Source: Comamonas avium (GTDB lineage: Bacteria > Pseudomonadota > Gammaproteobacteria > Burkholderiales > Burkholderiaceae_C). From it: DNA of 64,000 nucleotides. Where the stretch lies: NCBI RefSeq assembly GCF_014836675.1, contig NZ_JACSQK010000001.1, forward strand, positions 368,720-432,719. Reading direction: 5' to 3'. Below the pieces are notes generated by a model. The model was not told the DNA's origin. It ran no database searches and saw only the letters and a program-made list of their open reading frames with translations. Of the stretch, positions 26,888 through 36,706 are shown in pieces. The translations under genes and the position numbers were made by a program. How positions within the stretch are numbered: the first letter of the stretch is position 1; the number at the start of each line of letters is the position of its first letter.

Positions 26888-26921
26888 AACAAATAATCCG
26901 CCAGTTGGCGGATTATTTGTT
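26888..26921. terminator. Bidirectional terminator, 15-bp perfect stem
   Basis: AACAAATAATCCGCC (26888-26902), loop AGTT, GGCGGATTATTTGTT. It lies between the small hypothetical gene and the AI-2E family gene, which converge here. The outer A/T pairs serve as U-tracts in both directions. Confidence 0.92.
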
Positions 26922-26932
26922 GAAGCCTCAGT

Positions 26933-27991
26933 TCACCCTTTTTCGGGCAGTTGCTGCGGGCTAAAAATGTCCCAGCATGCAATAAATAGGGCGGCAATAG
27001 CAGGGCCAATGACAAAGCCTGTGAGTCCGAAAATGGACATGCCGCCTAATGTTGAGATCAAGACAATGTAGTCGGGCATCTTGGTGTCCTTTCCGACCAG
27101 GATAGGACGAAGTACGTTGTCAACCAAGCCGATGACGAGGACACCATAAGCTGCAAGGACCAGTCCTTGTGTGGGGTTGCCAGTGGCGAGGAAATAAATG
27201 GAGACAGGGCCCCATATCAAGCTGGCGCCTACGGCAGGCAGCAGCGACAGGAACGCCATCAAAACACCCCACAGCACTGGGCCTTGAATATCCAGAATCC
27301 AGAAAATCAAGCCACCCAGTGCGCCTTGTGCGGTAGCCACTGCAAGATTGCCTTTGATCGTGGCGCGAATCACCGTAGCGAACTTTTCTATCAAACTTTG
27401 CTTGTGCTCTTTTTCCATGGGAATGGCATCGCGGATGCGAGTGGCCAGCCTGGTTCCGTCGCGCAGCAGGAAAAACAGCAAATAAAGCATGACACCAAAG
27501 CTCACGACAAATCCCAGTGTGTTTTGTCCAACCTCCATGGCTTTGCCGGCAATCAATTTTCCGGCTTCTGCGGCAACGCCAGAGAGTTTTTCTTGAATTT
27601 CTCGGGCAGATGCCAGGTCGATACGCTCTAAAAATTGCAAAAGCCAGCCGGGCATGGCGGCATTGATTTGCTGAAAGTAATTGCCAAAGTCCAGTTGGCC
27701 AGAAGACATGCGGTTGTAGATAAGCACTGTCTCATTGACGACCGATGTTCCAATAAGGACCAGTGGCAAGATGACCACCAGCAAACACAGGACAAGAGTG
27801 ACCAGTGCCGTTAAATTGGGCTTGTTGGGAAATCTGTGTAAAAGCTTTTTGTTGAGGGGATGAAACAAAATCGCTAAGACCAGTGCCCAAAATACTGCGC
27901 CGATGAATGGCCACAAAATCATGGCAAAACCAGCGCTTACTGCCGCAAGCAGCAGTAGGAAAGTTTTATTGGTAGTGTTTTGAGAAGGCAT
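26933..27991 (-). CDS. AI-2E family transporter (YdiK/PerM-like permease)
   Basis: A 352 aa inner-membrane protein with two N-terminal helices, a central polar region and five or six C-terminal helices. It includes the family motifs AFLSLLPAVGASLIWGPVSIYF and LVDNVLRPILVG and the late GLTGFVIGPAIAALF. The family has been linked to autoinducer-2 export and Na+/H+ antiport; the substrate here is unknown. Confidence 0.88.
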   Translation of the reverse strand: MPSQNTTNKTFLLLLAAVSAGFAMILWPFIGAVFWALVLAILFHPLNKKLLHRFPNKPNLTALVTLVLCLLVVILPLVLIGTSVVNETVLIYNRMSSGQLDFGNYFQQINAAMPGWLLQFLERIDLASAREIQEKLSGVAAEAGKLIAGKAMEVGQNTLGFVVSFGVMLYLLFFLLRDGTRLATRIRDAIPMEKEHKQSLIEKFATVIRATIKGNLAVATAQGALGGLIFWILDIQGPVLWGVLMAFLSLLPAVGASLIWGPVSIYFLATGNPTQGLVLAAYGVLVIGLVDNVLRPILVGKDTKMPDYIVLISTLGGMSIFGLTGFVIGPAIAALFIACWDIFSPQQLPEKG

Positions 27992-28148
27992 GAGCCAAAA
28001 GTGCAGGGCACCAAGAGCAGGGAATATCCGGAATGTACGCGAGTTGCCTGTGTCTCAACAGATGGGCAGCGTCTGTGTGCAGCAACTTGGGCGATGAGGC
28101 CGGGGTTTCTGAACGGGGCAAGCCAGCCAGGCCATAACAGGGATCTGC

Positions 28149-28709
28149 ATGACTAGCATTGGTAAATTGAACATTAATGATCTGACACCGGGTGCGTTTT
28201 GGCCTTACGGCTGGATGCTGGGTAAACCCATGCCCGATGGCAATGGCGTGCCGCTGTTTTCGAACCCTGCCACCGATTTCTGGCAGGAACACCTGTTCAA
28301 TACAGGCGAGGGCGGTGATGCAGAACTGTTGTGGGTCAACTACCGCAACCGCTCTCCAGAGTTCTCCAATCTGGAAAAACACCTGCTGACGCAGCAAGCT
28401 ATCGTGCCGCTGACGGGGGAAGTCATCCAGGTTGTTGCGCAAAGCGCTGTGGATGGCAGCCCCGATCTGGACACCTTGGCCGCATTCCGTGTGCTGCAAG
28501 GGCAGGGTGTATGCATGGCGCCGGGGTGCTGGCACACCACGCGTGTCGCAGGTGCAGAGGTTACATGTTTGATGATGACCCGTTGTTCGACCACGGCGGA
28601 CCTGATTCAGCACTTGACGACGTCTGTTCGCGCTGCGGAAAGCGCCATCGTGGATATCCCTGTGCAGCGGTTGCAAGGCCTGACAGCACGTGCAGAAATA
28701 TCGGAATAA
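28149..28709 (+). CDS. Ureidoglycolate lyase (AllA)-like cupin protein
   Basis: A 186 aa soluble protein resembling the ureidoglycolate hydrolase/lyase fold: FWPYGWMLG near the N-terminus, VPLTGEVIQVVAQS in the middle, and the cupin segment GQGVCMAPGCWHTTRVA with a metal-ligand-like His. AllA releases glyoxylate and urea in purine (allantoin) breakdown. No other allantoin gene is nearby, so the family fit is good but the pathway role is uncertain. Confidence 0.75.
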   Translation: MTSIGKLNINDLTPGAFWPYGWMLGKPMPDGNGVPLFSNPATDFWQEHLFNTGEGGDAELLWVNYRNRSPEFSNLEKHLLTQQAIVPLTGEVIQVVAQSAVDGSPDLDTLAAFRVLQGQGVCMAPGCWHTTRVAGAEVTCLMMTRCSTTADLIQHLTTSVRAAESAIVDIPVQRLQGLTARAEISE

Positions 28710-28959
28710 GCAGCGCAATAGTGTGGCATCGGCCTGAGTGCGCACTTGTGGATGCGATTTTTGCTGCAGTGCAAGAACAATTTACTTCAGTCTTACATAA
28801 GACCTTCGCCGCTAACTATTGCTTTCAATGGCACAATACTGTGCAGCAACATCAGGCCCTTCCTTAGCCACAGTCGCATCCGCAAATCGGTATAGCCGTG
28901 TCGCGGGAGGTTTACCAACCAGCTAATGCTTTCTCAAGGAAAGCTGAGGTCAGCGGAAT

Positions 28960-31839
28960 ATGAGCGATCAGCCCACTGTCTACCAAGCCTATCAAGGCAA
29001 CACGTATCTCTTCGGCGGCAATGCCCCTTATGTCGAAGAAATGTATGAGAACTATCTGTCTAACCCAGGTAGCGTCCCAGATTCTTGGCGCGAGTATTTC
29101 GACGCCCTGCAGCACGTTCCTGCTGTAGATGGCTCAGATGCCAAAGACGTTCCCCACCTCCCTGTCATCAATGCTTTCGCTGAACGCGCCAAGCAAGGTG
29201 GTACCAAGGTGGTGGTGGCTTCGGGCGCAGATTCTGAGCTGGGTCGCAAGCGCACCGCAGTTCAGCAGCTGATTGCGGCATACCGCAACGTGGGTCAGCG
29301 TTGGGCGGATCTGGATCCCCTCAAGCGCACCGAGCGCCCCGATATTCCTGAACTCGATCCTGCTTTCTACGGCTTCTCTGATGCCGACCAGGAAACCGTG
29401 TTCAACGTTGGCAACACATTCTTTGGCAAGGAAACGATGTCCTTGCGCGAGTTGCTGAACGCACTGCGCGAAACTTACTGCGGCACCATTGGTGTCGAGT
29501 ACATGTATGCCACAGACCAGGTGCAAAAGCGCTGGTGGCAGCAGCGCCTGGAAACCATTCGTTCCAAACCCGTACTCAATGCAGACCAAAAGAAGCGCAT
29601 TCTTGACCGTCTGACTGCTGCTGAAGGCCTTGAGCGTTATCTGCACACGAAGTACGTGGGCCAGAAGCGCTTCTCGCTGGAAGGTGGCGAGTCGTTCATC
29701 GTTGCGATGGACGAGCTGATCAGCGCCAGTGGCAAGCAAGGCGTGCAAGAAGTTGTGATGGGCATGGCCCACCGCGGCCGTCTGAACGTGCTGGTGAATA
29801 CCCTGGGCAAGATGCCCAAGGACTTGTTTGCCGAGTTTGACCACACTGCACCTGAAGATCTGCCTGCTGGTGACGTGAAGTACCACCAAGGTTTCAGCTC
29901 TGATGTCTCGACCGCAGGCGGTCCAGTTCACCTGTCACTGGCGTTCAACCCTTCTCACCTGGAAATTGTGAACCCGGTGGTTGAAGGCTCTGTGCGCTCG
30001 CGCATGGATCGTCGCAATGACCCTCACGGCAAGCAAGTACTGCCTGTGCTGGTGCATGGTGATGCAGCTTTTGCTGGCCAAGGCGTGAACCAAGAGACTT
30101 TGGCGCTGATGCAAACCCGTGGTTACTCCACCGGCGGCACAGTGCACATCATCATCAATAACCAGATTGGTTTCACCACCTCTGACCCTCGCGACAAGGG
30201 ATCGACCACATACTGCACGGACATCGTGAAGATGGTGGAGTCGCCCGTGCTGCACGTCAACGGTGACGACCCAGAAGCCGTGGCGCTGTGTATGCAGCTG
30301 GCACTGGACTACCGCATGGAGTTCCAGCAAGACGTGGTGGTGGACATTGTGTGCTTCCGCAAGCTGGGCCACAACGAACAGGACACCCCTGCGCTGACAC
30401 AGCCGCTGATGTACAAGACCATCGCTGCCCACCCCGGTACGCGCAAGCTGTACGCAGACAAACTGGCGGCCCAAGGTCTGGGTGACACGCTGGGCGAAGA
30501 CATGGCCAAGGCATACCGCGCGGCCATGGACGAAGGCCGTCACACGCAAGAAGTGGTGCTGACCAACTTCAAGAGCCAATACGCTGTGGACTGGAGCCCC
30601 TTCCTGGGCAAGAAGTGGACCGATGCCGGTGATACCGCCATCCCGCTGGCCGAGTGGAAGCGTTTGGCTGAAAAGATCACTACGCTGCCTGAATCTGTCA
30701 ACCCGCACTCGCTGGTCAAGAAGGTTTATGACGACCGTGCAGCCATGGGCCGTGGTGAAGTGAATGTGGACTGGGGCATGGGCGAGCACATGGCTTTCGC
30801 ATCGTTGGTGGCTTCTGGCTATCCCGTGCGTCTGTCTGGTGAAGACTGTGGCCGTGGCACCTTTACCCACCGTCACTCGGTGGTTCACGATCAAAAGCGT
30901 GAAAAATGGAGCGAAGGCACCTACATTCCGCTGCAGAACGTGGCTGAAAATCAGGCTCCGTTCGTTGTCATTGACTCCATCCTGTCTGAAGAAGCAGTGC
31001 TGGGCTTTGAATACGGCTATGCCTCGAACGATCCCAACACACTGGTGATCTGGGAAGCGCAGTTCGGTGACTTCGCCAATGGCGCACAAGTGGTGATTGA
31101 CCAGTTCATCGCCTCGGGTGAAGTCAAGTGGGGTCGTATCAATGGTCTGACATTGATGCTGCCGCACGGCTATGAAGGCCAGGGTCCTGAGCACAGCTCG
31201 GCCCGTCTGGAGCGCTTCCTGCAATTGGCAGCAGACACCAACATGCAGATCGTGCAGCCCACTACGGCCAGCCAGATCTTCCACGTGTTGCGTCGTCAGA
31301 TGGTGCGCAACCTGCGCAAGCCTCTGGTCATCATGACACCCAAGTCGCTGTTGCGTAACAAGGATGCAACTTCGCCATTGTCTGAATTCACCAAGGGTGC
31401 GTTCCAGACCGTGATTGGTGAGCGTGATGAGTCGATTGTTGCCAAGGGCGACAAGGTCAAGCGCGTGATTGCCTGTTCTGGCAAGGTCTACTACGACCTC
31501 GTCAAGAAGCGTGCAGAGAAGGAAGTTGACGACGTGGCCATCGTGCGCGTTGAGCAGGTTTACCCCTTCCCGCACAAGGCTTTTGAGACTGAACTCAAGA
31601 AGTTCCCCAACGCCAAGGACCTGGTGTGGTGCCAGGACGAACCGCAAAACCAAGGTGCGTGGTTCTTCATTCAGCACAACATCTACGAAAACATGCAAGA
31701 AGGCCAAAAGCTGGGTTACGCTGGTCGTGCTGCCTCTGCATCTCCAGCCGTCGGTTATGCACACCTGCACCAAGAGCAGCAAAAGAACCTGGTCGAAGCC
31801 GCGTTCTCCAAGCTCAAGGGTTTTGTCCTGACCAAGTAA
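28960..31839 (+). CDS. sucA: 2-oxoglutarate dehydrogenase E1 component
   Basis: Thiamine-diphosphate-dependent decarboxylase of the 2-oxoglutarate dehydrogenase complex (TCA cycle). The 959 aa product has the usual length. The N-terminal E2-binding segment has YLFGGNAPYVEEMYENYL. Core motifs are HRGRLNVL, HGDAAFAGQGVNQE, the ThDP/metal-binding region INNQIGFTTSDPRD, HNEQDTPALTQP, and LPHGYEGQGPEHSSAR near the C-terminus. It is the first gene of sucA-sucB-lpdA; a 250-nt spacer precedes it. Confidence 0.98.
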   Translation: MSDQPTVYQAYQGNTYLFGGNAPYVEEMYENYLSNPGSVPDSWREYFDALQHVPAVDGSDAKDVPHLPVINAFAERAKQGGTKVVVASGADSELGRKRTAVQQLIAAYRNVGQRWADLDPLKRTERPDIPELDPAFYGFSDADQETVFNVGNTFFGKETMSLRELLNALRETYCGTIGVEYMYATDQVQKRWWQQRLETIRSKPVLNADQKKRILDRLTAAEGLERYLHTKYVGQKRFSLEGGESFIVAMDELISASGKQGVQEVVMGMAHRGRLNVLVNTLGKMPKDLFAEFDHTAPEDLPAGDVKYHQGFSSDVSTAGGPVHLSLAFNPSHLEIVNPVVEGSVRSRMDRRNDPHGKQVLPVLVHGDAAFAGQGVNQETLALMQTRGYSTGGTVHIIINNQIGFTTSDPRDKGSTTYCTDIVKMVESPVLHVNGDDPEAVALCMQLALDYRMEFQQDVVVDIVCFRKLGHNEQDTPALTQPLMYKTIAAHPGTRKLYADKLAAQGLGDTLGEDMAKAYRAAMDEGRHTQEVVLTNFKSQYAVDWSPFLGKKWTDAGDTAIPLAEWKRLAEKITTLPESVNPHSLVKKVYDDRAAMGRGEVNVDWGMGEHMAFASLVASGYPVRLSGEDCGRGTFTHRHSVVHDQKREKWSEGTYIPLQNVAENQAPFVVIDSILSEEAVLGFEYGYASNDPNTLVIWEAQFGDFANGAQVVIDQFIASGEVKWGRINGLTLMLPHGYEGQGPEHSSARLERFLQLAADTNMQIVQPTTASQIFHVLRRQMVRNLRKPLVIMTPKSLLRNKDATSPLSEFTKGAFQTVIGERDESIVAKGDKVKRVIACSGKVYYDLVKKRAEKEVDDVAIVRVEQVYPFPHKAFETELKKFPNAKDLVWCQDEPQNQGAWFFIQHNIYENMQEGQKLGYAGRAASASPAVGYAHLHQEQQKNLVEAAFSKLKGFVLTK

Positions 31840-31847
31840 TCAAAGCT

Positions 31848-31876
31848 GACAGACCCTGCGCATGACGCAGGGTGTC
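31848..31876 (+). other. Hairpin between sucA and sucB without T-run
   Basis: ACCCTGCG (31853-31860) pairs with CGCAGGGT (31866-31873) around CATGA, extended by GAC/GTC across a bulge. No T-tract follows, so it should act as an mRNA-stabilising or processing stem rather than a terminator. sucB begins 26 nt later. Confidence 0.7.
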
Positions 31877-31901
31877 AAACACTTTTTGGAAAGAATTCAA
31901 A

Positions 31902-33131
<1,230 letters not shown>

Positions 33132-33154
33132 TTGCTACGGGTTCACAGATCGAT

Positions 33155-33192
33155 AAAACCCACCCTCGGCCACGCCCAGCGGTGGGTTTTTT
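33155..33192 (+). terminator. Intra-operon terminator-like hairpin between sucB and lpdA
   Basis: AAACCCACC (33156-33164) pairs with GGTGGGTTT (33181-33189), followed by TTTT. It should attenuate read-through and lower lpdA relative to sucAB, or mark a separate lpdA transcript. Confidence 0.85.
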
Positions 33193-33222
33193 CCAAGCAC
33201 TTCAGACAAGAGATTTTGAGTT

Positions 33223-34650
33223 ATGAGCAAGCAATTTGACGTTATCGTGATTGGCGCAGGCCCCGGCGGCTACATCGCAGCCATTCGTGCTGCCCAGCTG
33301 GGCAAGAGCGTGGCCTGTATTGATGCATGGTCCACCAAGGCCGGCACACCAGCACCCGGTGGCACCTGCACCAACGTGGGCTGCATTCCTTCCAAGGCGC
33401 TGCTGCAGTCGTCCGAGCACTTTGAACACGCCAAGCTGCACTTTGCTGACCACGGTATCAGCACAGGCGACGTGGCCATGGATGTGAGCAAGATGATCGC
33501 CCGCAAGGACGCCATCGTGAAGCAAAACAACGACGGTATCCTGTACCTGTTCAAGAAGAACAAGGTCACCTTCTTCCACGGCACGGCTTCGTTTTCCAAG
33601 GCCGTCGAAGGTGGCTACGAGATCAAGGTGGCAGGCAAGGCTGAAGAGACCTTGTTGGCACCGCAGGTGGTGGTTGCAACTGGCTCCAATGCCCGTGCAT
33701 TGCCAGGACTGCCTTTTGATGAGCAAAAAGTGCTGTCCAACGACGGCGCGCTGGACATCGGTGCTGCGCCCAAGAAGCTGGTGCTGATTGGCGCTGGCGT
33801 GATCGGTCTGGAAATGGGCTCCGTATGGCGCCGTCTGGGTACCGAAGTGATCGTGCTGGAAGGTATGGACAAGTTCCTGCCTGCCGTGGACGAGCAAATC
33901 GCCAAGGAAGCCAAGAAGGCCTTTGACAAGCAAGGTCTGAAGATTGAGCTGGGCGTGAAGATTGGCAATGTTGACACTTCAGGCAAGGGCGTGAAGCTGG
34001 AATACACCAACGCCAAGGGCGAAGCACAGACGCTGGAAGCCGACAAGCTGATCGTCTCGATTGGCCGTACTGCCAACACCAACGGCCTGAACGCTGAAGC
34101 GGTGGGCCTGGCGCTGGACGAGCGTGGTCAGATCGTGGTGGACGACAACTGCAAGACCAACCTGCCTGGCGTGTGGGCGGTGGGTGACGTGGTGCGCGGC
34201 CCCATGCTGGCACACAAGGCTGAAGAAGAGGCCGTGGCCGTGGCCGAACGCATCGCTGGTCAGCATGGTCATGTGAATTTTGCGACACTGCCTTCTGTGA
34301 TTTACACCAGCCCTGAAGTGGCATGGGTGGGCCGCAATGAGCAGCAGCTCAAGGCTGAAGGCGTGAAGTACAAGGCGGGCTCTTTCCCCTTCCTGGCCAA
34401 TGGCCGTGCCCGTGCGCTGGGTGACACCACCGGTATGGTGAAGTTCATTGCCGATGCTGAGACTGACGAAATTCTGGGCGTGCACATGGTGGGCCCGATG
34501 GTGTCGGAGCTGATCTCTGAAGCCGTGGTAGCCATGGAGTTCAAGGCCTCGGCCGAAGACATCGCCCGTATCTGCCACGCACACCCCTCGCTGTCGGAGT
34601 CGACCAAGGAAGCCGCTTTGGCGGTGGACAAGCGTACGCTGAACTTCTAA
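33223..34650 (+). CDS. lpdA: Dihydrolipoyl dehydrogenase (E3)
   Basis: FAD-dependent reoxidation of dihydrolipoamide for 2-OGDH and possibly the glycine cleavage complex. The 475 aa product has the FAD motif GAGPGGYIAAIRAAQLG, redox disulfide Cys49/Cys54 in GGTCTNVGCIPSK, the NAD motif IGAGVIGLEMGSVW, GDVVRGPMLAHKAEEE, and the C-terminal interface catalytic pair in HAHPSLSES. Thr rather than the common Leu after the first Cys is a mild variation. Confidence 0.97.
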   Translation: MSKQFDVIVIGAGPGGYIAAIRAAQLGKSVACIDAWSTKAGTPAPGGTCTNVGCIPSKALLQSSEHFEHAKLHFADHGISTGDVAMDVSKMIARKDAIVKQNNDGILYLFKKNKVTFFHGTASFSKAVEGGYEIKVAGKAEETLLAPQVVVATGSNARALPGLPFDEQKVLSNDGALDIGAAPKKLVLIGAGVIGLEMGSVWRRLGTEVIVLEGMDKFLPAVDEQIAKEAKKAFDKQGLKIELGVKIGNVDTSGKGVKLEYTNAKGEAQTLEADKLIVSIGRTANTNGLNAEAVGLALDERGQIVVDDNCKTNLPGVWAVGDVVRGPMLAHKAEEEAVAVAERIAGQHGHVNFATLPSVIYTSPEVAWVGRNEQQLKAEGVKYKAGSFPFLANGRARALGDTTGMVKFIADAETDEILGVHMVGPMVSELISEAVVAMEFKASAEDIARICHAHPSLSESTKEAALAVDKRTLNF

Positions 34651-34669
34651 TCTTTTTTTAGAAGCCACA

Positions 34670-34714
34670 TAGCCGCCAAGCCCAGGTTTAGCCTGCGCTT
34701 GGCGCTATCGTTTT
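34670..34714 (+). terminator. Probable terminator after lpdA
   Basis: Long stem TAGC(C)GCCAAGC / GCTTGGCGCTA (34670-34681 with 34697-34707). Its loop itself pairs as CAGG/CCTG. It is followed by TCGTTTT. The tract is short, so termination may be partial with read-through to zapE. Confidence 0.7.
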
Positions 34715-34766
34715 AAAGGTTTGTGTTTCACCGCCTGCGGGTTGGGTGGCACAACGAGAAAGCTGG

Positions 34767-35876
34767 ATGAGCATGAGTCTGTCTGTCCGTGCGGCCTACG
34801 AGGCCGAACTCGCCGCTAAAGGTTTTACCGCCGACCCCGCCCAGCTGCGCGCCGTAGATGCGCTGCAGCGCTGTGCCGACGACTGGGCGGCGTACAAATC
34901 CAAGCGATCGAACGCGATCAAGAAGATTTTTCAGAAACCAGAGATTCCGCGTGGCGTGTACATGTACGGCGGGGTAGGGCGTGGAAAAAGTTTTCTGATG
35001 GACTGTTTTTTCAATGCAGTGCCTATCAAACGCAAAGTGCGCTTGCACTTTCACGAATTCATGCGCGAGGTGCACCGTGAGCTGCACCTGCTGCAAGGTA
35101 CGCAAAACCCGCTGGATGCCCTGGGGTTGAAGATTTCCAAGCGCTACAAGCTGATCTGTTTTGACGAATTTCACGTGGCGGACATCACCGACGCCATGAT
35201 CTTGTACCGCCTGCTGGTGTCGCTGTTTGATAACGGCGTGGGTTTTGTGACCACTTCCAATTTCACGCCAGATGGCCTGTACCCGGATGGCCTGCACCGC
35301 GACCGTATCCTGCCAGCGATTGACCTGCTCAATACCCGCATGGATGTGGTGAATGTTGACAACGGCACAGACTACCGTCGCCGCACGCTGGAGTTGGTGC
35401 AGCTTTACCATTGCCCGCTGGGGCCTGAGGCCGATGCCTCCATGCAGGAGGCTTTTGAGCAACTGGCCGATGTGCCGGACGAAAAGCCCATGTTCAAGAT
35501 CGAGTCACGTGAAATTGCAGCAGTGCGCCGTGCTGGTGGCGTGATCTGGTTTGACTTCCGTGAGCTGTGCGGGGGCCCGCGCTCGCAAAATGATTACCTT
35601 GAAATTGCCTCGCAATTTCACACGGTGCTGCTGTCCAACGTGCCCTTCATGCCTGTGAACATGGCTTCACCTGCACGCCGGTTTACCTGGCTGATTGATG
35701 TGATGTATGACCGCCGTGTCAAGCTGGTCATGTCTGCCGCAGTACCGCCCGAGCAGCTGTACACCGAAGGGCCACTGGCCCACGAATTTCCGCGTACAGT
35801 GTCACGCTTGAACGAAATGCAATCTCAGGAATTCCTTGCCCTCGAACGTCGGGTGGTAGATACAGGACTGACCTGA
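34767..35876 (+). CDS. zapE: Cell division protein ZapE (AFG1-like ATPase)
   Basis: P-loop ATPase that regulates Z-ring constriction, especially under low oxygen or heat in E. coli. The 369 aa product has Walker A GGVGRGKS (68-75), Walker B LICFDEF (129-135) and DIMYDRRVKL late in the protein. The ATG at 34767 is preferred; a GTG 7 codons upstream exists. The position after lpdA is a habit of related genomes. An exported coiled-coil protein gene follows 11 nt after the stop. Confidence 0.92.
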   Translation: MSMSLSVRAAYEAELAAKGFTADPAQLRAVDALQRCADDWAAYKSKRSNAIKKIFQKPEIPRGVYMYGGVGRGKSFLMDCFFNAVPIKRKVRLHFHEFMREVHRELHLLQGTQNPLDALGLKISKRYKLICFDEFHVADITDAMILYRLLVSLFDNGVGFVTTSNFTPDGLYPDGLHRDRILPAIDLLNTRMDVVNVDNGTDYRRRTLELVQLYHCPLGPEADASMQEAFEQLADVPDEKPMFKIESREIAAVRRAGGVIWFDFRELCGGPRSQNDYLEIASQFHTVLLSNVPFMPVNMASPARRFTWLIDVMYDRRVKLVMSAAVPPEQLYTEGPLAHEFPRTVSRLNEMQSQEFLALERRVVDTGLT

Positions 35877-35887
35877 ACTTAGGCACT

Positions 35888-36592
35888 ATGAAATCTTCTT
35901 GCTTGCTCTCCCGTACTCTGAGTGTGCTTGCCTTGGGCACGCTGACCTTGACTGCTTTCGCACAGCCTGCAAATGCCGTGAACGAGCAGTCGCACCAGGC
36001 CGAGCTGCAGCACGGTGCGCAACAGCGTGCGAAAGAGCGCCAAGAAATTGCGACCCAGCGTGCCCAGATTCAGCAGCGCAAGCTGGAAGCGGAAAAAGAG
36101 TGCTGGCAGCGCTTTGCGGTTGAAAGCTGCTTGCGCCAGGTGCGCAGCAAGGCGCGTGAGCAAGACACGGTGCTGCATGAGCGCGAACTGCAGCTCAACA
36201 GCGCAGAGCGGCAGGAAAAAGCGGCAGAGCGCTTGCGCACCATTGAGCAAAAGCGCAACGAAAAGCGCGTTCCTGCCCCTGTCAACGCTACATCTCGCTC
36301 GCAGGAGTCGGGGGCGCATCCGGCAAAATCACAGGCGGATGTGGAGCAGGCGCTGTCTGAGCGTGACACGGTAGCCGGGGAGCGTGCGGCGGCGCAAGCT
36401 GCGCGGGTGCAAAAGCACCAGGCAGACACGGCCAGCCGTGAATTGACTGAGGCTGAGCGAAGTGCCAAGGCTCAAAAAGACACGCAAGACAAGCAAAAAG
36501 CCGCACAAGCGCGCCGTGCCAACAAAGCCAATGACATCGCCAATCGCAAGGGCGTGCCGTTGCCAATTCCATCAGAATTGCCCAAGCCTTAA
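35888..36592 (+). CDS. Secreted coiled-coil protein of unknown function
   Basis: A 234 aa protein with a Sec signal peptide (cleavage probably after AFA, about residue 25). It is then almost entirely charged helix rich in Ala, Gln, Arg, Lys and Glu, with coiled-coil heptads. The only Cys residues of the mature part are in ECWQRFAVESCLRQVR, suggesting a periplasmic disulfide. I take it for a Burkholderiales family without a name. It starts 11 nt after zapE, so probably the same operon. Confidence 0.75.
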   Translation: MKSSCLLSRTLSVLALGTLTLTAFAQPANAVNEQSHQAELQHGAQQRAKERQEIATQRAQIQQRKLEAEKECWQRFAVESCLRQVRSKAREQDTVLHERELQLNSAERQEKAAERLRTIEQKRNEKRVPAPVNATSRSQESGAHPAKSQADVEQALSERDTVAGERAAAQAARVQKHQADTASRELTEAERSAKAQKDTQDKQKAAQARRANKANDIANRKGVPLPIPSELPKP

Positions 36593-36597
36593 AGAAA

Positions 36598-36684
36598 TAG
36601 GAGCTGCCAGCGCTGTGTTTGCAAGGGTTTCAAATAGAAAACTATTTGAAAACCCCGTCAATAAAGCGCTTTAAGCTACTCTTT
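36598..36684. repeat. Intergenic palindromic element, long form
   Basis: Left arm GAGCTGCCAGCGCT (36601-36614), right arm AGCGCT-TTA-AGCTACTC (36665-36681). The inside has a strong nested hairpin TTTCAAATAG-AAAA-CTATTTGAAA (36628-36651). Same block order as the element at 60178. It lies between the coiled-coil protein gene and the helicase gene, whose ATG is 22 nt further on. Confidence 0.75.
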
Positions 36685-36706
36685 TAATACCTTTGCCCAA
36701 CAGCCC

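Noticed and set aside
29935-31782. 615-codon minus-strand frame opposite sucA
   Set aside because: Shadow of the highly biased sucA codon usage; rich in His, Val, Leu and Gln without any motif.
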